Below are positions 7,901-8,332 of a stretch of DNA of 8,332 nt, piece by piece; within the stretch, counting starts at the first letter, position 1, and each line of letters begins with the position of its first letter. The notes under the pieces were generated by a model. That model was not told the origin of the DNA and made no database searches. It saw only the letters and a program-made list of their open reading frames with translations. Source of the stretch: G039029935 sp039029935 (lineage in GTDB: Bacteria; Chloroflexota; Anaerolineae; Caldilineales; Caldilineaceae). The stretch is from assembly GCA_039029935.1 (NCBI GenBank), contig JBCCFC010000589.1, positions 1 to 8,332 of the forward strand, written 5' to 3'. Made by a program: the position numbers and the translations under genes.

Positions 7901-8285
7901 ATTCATCGGCCAAGACTTGACGACAAAACTCATAGCGACGTAATGCCTCGGTGTGCTTACCCAACGCCACCAGTAACAACATCTGCTTCTGATAGGCTTC
8001 CTCACTCCATGGCTCAAACAACAACAATCGTTCGAGAACAACCAATCCTCTATCCACCCGACCTATTGCCTCATACGCTTCCGCAAGCGCATAAAGATTG
8101 GTTAGCAAAAGCTGGCGTAGATATTCGCGTTGGCTCGTCATCCATTCATCAAAGGATGTGGACTGATAGACATGAAACCCCGCTAAAAAGTCACCTTGGT
8201 AGAGGTCTAGCGCGGCTTTCCAACCTTCCAATTCATGCGCATGATGTATGCTGGTATTCGATCCTCGGGTTCTCTCTTGGATCAA
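4965..8285 (-). CDS. BTAD / NB-ARC / TPR transcriptional regulator, 5'-incomplete (AfsR/STAND type)
   Basis: This looks like a cytoplasmic STAND-class signal-transducing ATPase and regulator. A BTAD domain fills residues about 20-147 (ALDLYQGDFLAGF, FDEW, RRYEFCRQVLADELGATPSPE). A low-complexity linker runs 148-252. The NB-ARC domain has a P-loop GAGGMGKT (287-294), Walker B LLLILDNFEQ (404-413), a sensor-like TIVITSRAR (432-440) and GLPL (541-544). A winged-helix region ends in YTMHRSIREFA (648-658), which resembles the MHD motif. TPR-like helices fill about 690-1065. Two insertions, 327-372 and 461-505, are rich in His. Relatives normally begin with an OmpR-like winged helix that binds DNA; it is absent here. 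The start used is TTG at 8283-8285. The same frame has a TGA at 8316-8318, so the true 5' end is broken or lies in another frame. The effector and target genes are not evident. Confidence 0.9.
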   Translation of the reverse strand: MIQERTRGSNTSIHHAHELEGWKAALDLYQGDFLAGFHVYQSTSFDEWMTSQREYLRQLLLTNLYALAEAYEAIGRVDRGLVVLERLLLFEPWSEEAYQKQMLLLVALGKHTEALRRYEFCRQVLADELGATPSPELTALYKELQDTRPSRVHRDQSFSIHQRKSQTTGLATPEIVTSGVTVQTPEPSAELSRTPVEGGRWLRQAQPTGESERLPPEIVTAEVVHREENKQSWALSTNSHIQTPTAIQMRPNNLTHPLSTFIGRTDELAYLQTQVVEPDCRLLTIVGAGGMGKTSLAKALGQRLLQSQTAAFVDGIFFVSLAGIEIVKKNVDRGVPIHHRTDHGTNHGANHAIERGPGYHADISEEPEYHEAIGVAIAEEIGCDFQRQVSSWAQLQVYLRSRQLLLILDNFEQLLDTTDSIVTLLTHAPGLTIVITSRARLNVRGETLLSLNKLSLPSLPEAMMPSLATPEQVTVETDHLFRNGQHHAGNSLQVTTDINHIIEESEAVAMFTQRAQRVDPSFDLNSQNALAVIQICHLVDGLPLGIELAVSMLPFFGVALLAEELTQSLDVLEADLQDLPEDQRKLHTVFHRSWQLLTPEDQLLLAKLSIFPNTFDYQAARTITNASIPRLMSLFNQSLLNRVGDTRYTMHRSIREFARRNLQQWPQETMAVEADFARYYLDILVQSEDKFKGTEQTIVIADISREMDNIRAAWRQAVTSRMVAELHKSMQGLFLFQEGNGLFADGLDLYGHAFHVFSTLLTAQNLPPNHPLMLLVGRLQTYVGWALARLGRFAEAEVAVRTGLSRLEQTDQPVAKVFGLLVLGSTSRAGNLKEAQAFLKEGLAIIPPSREGYQGNFRIFLAELQCLLGHYTEAEQLADEGHKRLMSVDISWGLAQSQLIRGVIQLRLGRYRDAEALFEEGIALTRKRNLLYLLVDSIILCGDALRLQARLDKAAQRYQEGLHLAETYQFPFATAQAKWAQGCLAERVGDYAQAKALLTENLHRCHPSLRSKAMPTLGWALMGLGEFTEAEAYFQRIYEETLETHALPIRLESQAGLAYIAIKHAQQTGATNECQTQQLTMDLQAIAQNPATAAETRQRIHDQIIV
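7230..7265 (-). repeat. Three 12-nt tandem units encoding TDHG-TNHG-ANHA
   Basis: Three consecutive 12-nt units on the minus strand encode residues 341-352 of the regulator: TDHG, TNHG, ANHA. They sit in a His-rich insertion of about 45 residues between the P-loop and Walker B. The codons differ at few positions (ATCACGGC, ATCACGGC, ATCATGCC cores), which points to recent slippage expansion. Confidence 0.8.
7627..7769 (-). repeat. 14-bp direct repeats bracketing the inserted palindromic element
   Basis: GTGACTATTTCTGG occurs at 7627-7640 and again at 7756-7769, 129 nt (43 codons) apart. On the coding strand both copies give PEIVT. They flank the palindromic repeat in the BTAD to NB-ARC linker and preserve the reading frame. 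They could be a target duplication or an older linker duplication. Confidence 0.8.
7665..7723. repeat. Dispersed palindromic repeat of the CTTCGACAAGCTCAG type, inside a coding sequence
   Basis: CGGCTGAGCT (7665-7674) is perfectly inverted at AGCTCAGCCG (7714-7723). Nested within it, GTCGAAG (7676-7682) pairs with CTTCGAC (7694-7700). This combination of GAGCTTGTCGAAG and TTCGACAGGC is a repeat family I recognise from many bacterial genomes, including Chloroflexota. Here it is translated as part of the regulator's linker, giving SAELSRTPVEG and WLRQAQPTGE. Confidence 0.75.
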
Positions 8286-8332
8286 ATCACAACGATGGCG
8301 GCCTGTGCTTCCTTCTCAAGCTCCAAAAAGCC
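8282..8332 (-). CDS. C-terminal peptide of an upstream frame, probably the displaced start of the same regulator's BTAD
   Basis: From the window edge, one minus frame reads GFLELEKEAQAAIVVI and stops at TGA 8282-8284. That stop overlaps the TTG start of the regulator frame by two bases. The peptide resembles the first helix of BTAD domains, which typically follows a DVxxF segment, and the regulator frame lacks exactly that helix. I infer a frameshift within about 20 bases of 8285, real or from sequencing. The alternative is the tail of a separate, translationally coupled gene. Confidence 0.35.
   Translation of the reverse strand, partial: GFLELEKEAQAAIVVI

Overview
The window most resembles Chloroflexota (Anaerolineae/Caldilineae-like). 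This rests on family features rather than a marker gene. They are a secreted protein with a CSLREA-like N-terminus, a choice-of-anchor Q segment, a long Thr/Pro (TPTxTP) stalk and a basic C-terminus ending FLPFIGR. Its neighbour is a BTAD/NB-ARC/TPR regulator that carries a dispersed palindromic repeat read as LRQAQPTGE. I see no RNA genes, CRISPR array, transposase or phage genes.

Layout: 1-124 is a leader that begins with a C12/G7 homopolymer pair. 125-4813 (+) encodes one giant exported repeat protein of 1562 aa. In order it has a signal peptide, a CSLREA-like motif, about 24 right-handed beta-helix rungs like those of chlamydial Pmp proteins (FxxN and GGAI motifs), a choice-of-anchor Q segment, two Calx-beta domains, a 152-aa Thr/Pro stalk, a DUF11-like beta-sandwich and the FLPFIGR tail. 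4814-4964 is a convergent intergenic region with three TGATGAG units and a long hairpin ending in TTTT. 4965-8285 (-) encodes a large regulator: BTAD, a low-complexity linker, an NB-ARC ATPase, a winged-helix region and TPRs. Its N-terminal DNA-binding domain is missing from the open frame. The last 47 bases carry a short peptide in another frame that looks like the missing start of the BTAD, which suggests a frameshift or a split gene.

The two genes converge and share no visible regulatory site, so I do not infer that one controls the other. The most distinctive signals are four: the 243-nt (81-aa, three-rung) higher-order repeat in the beta-helix, with one chimeric rung marking a recombination deletion; the palindromic repeat captured as an in-frame linker in the regulator, bracketed by 14-bp direct repeats; the His-rich tandem insertion inside its ATPase domain; and the frame break at the regulator's 5' end.
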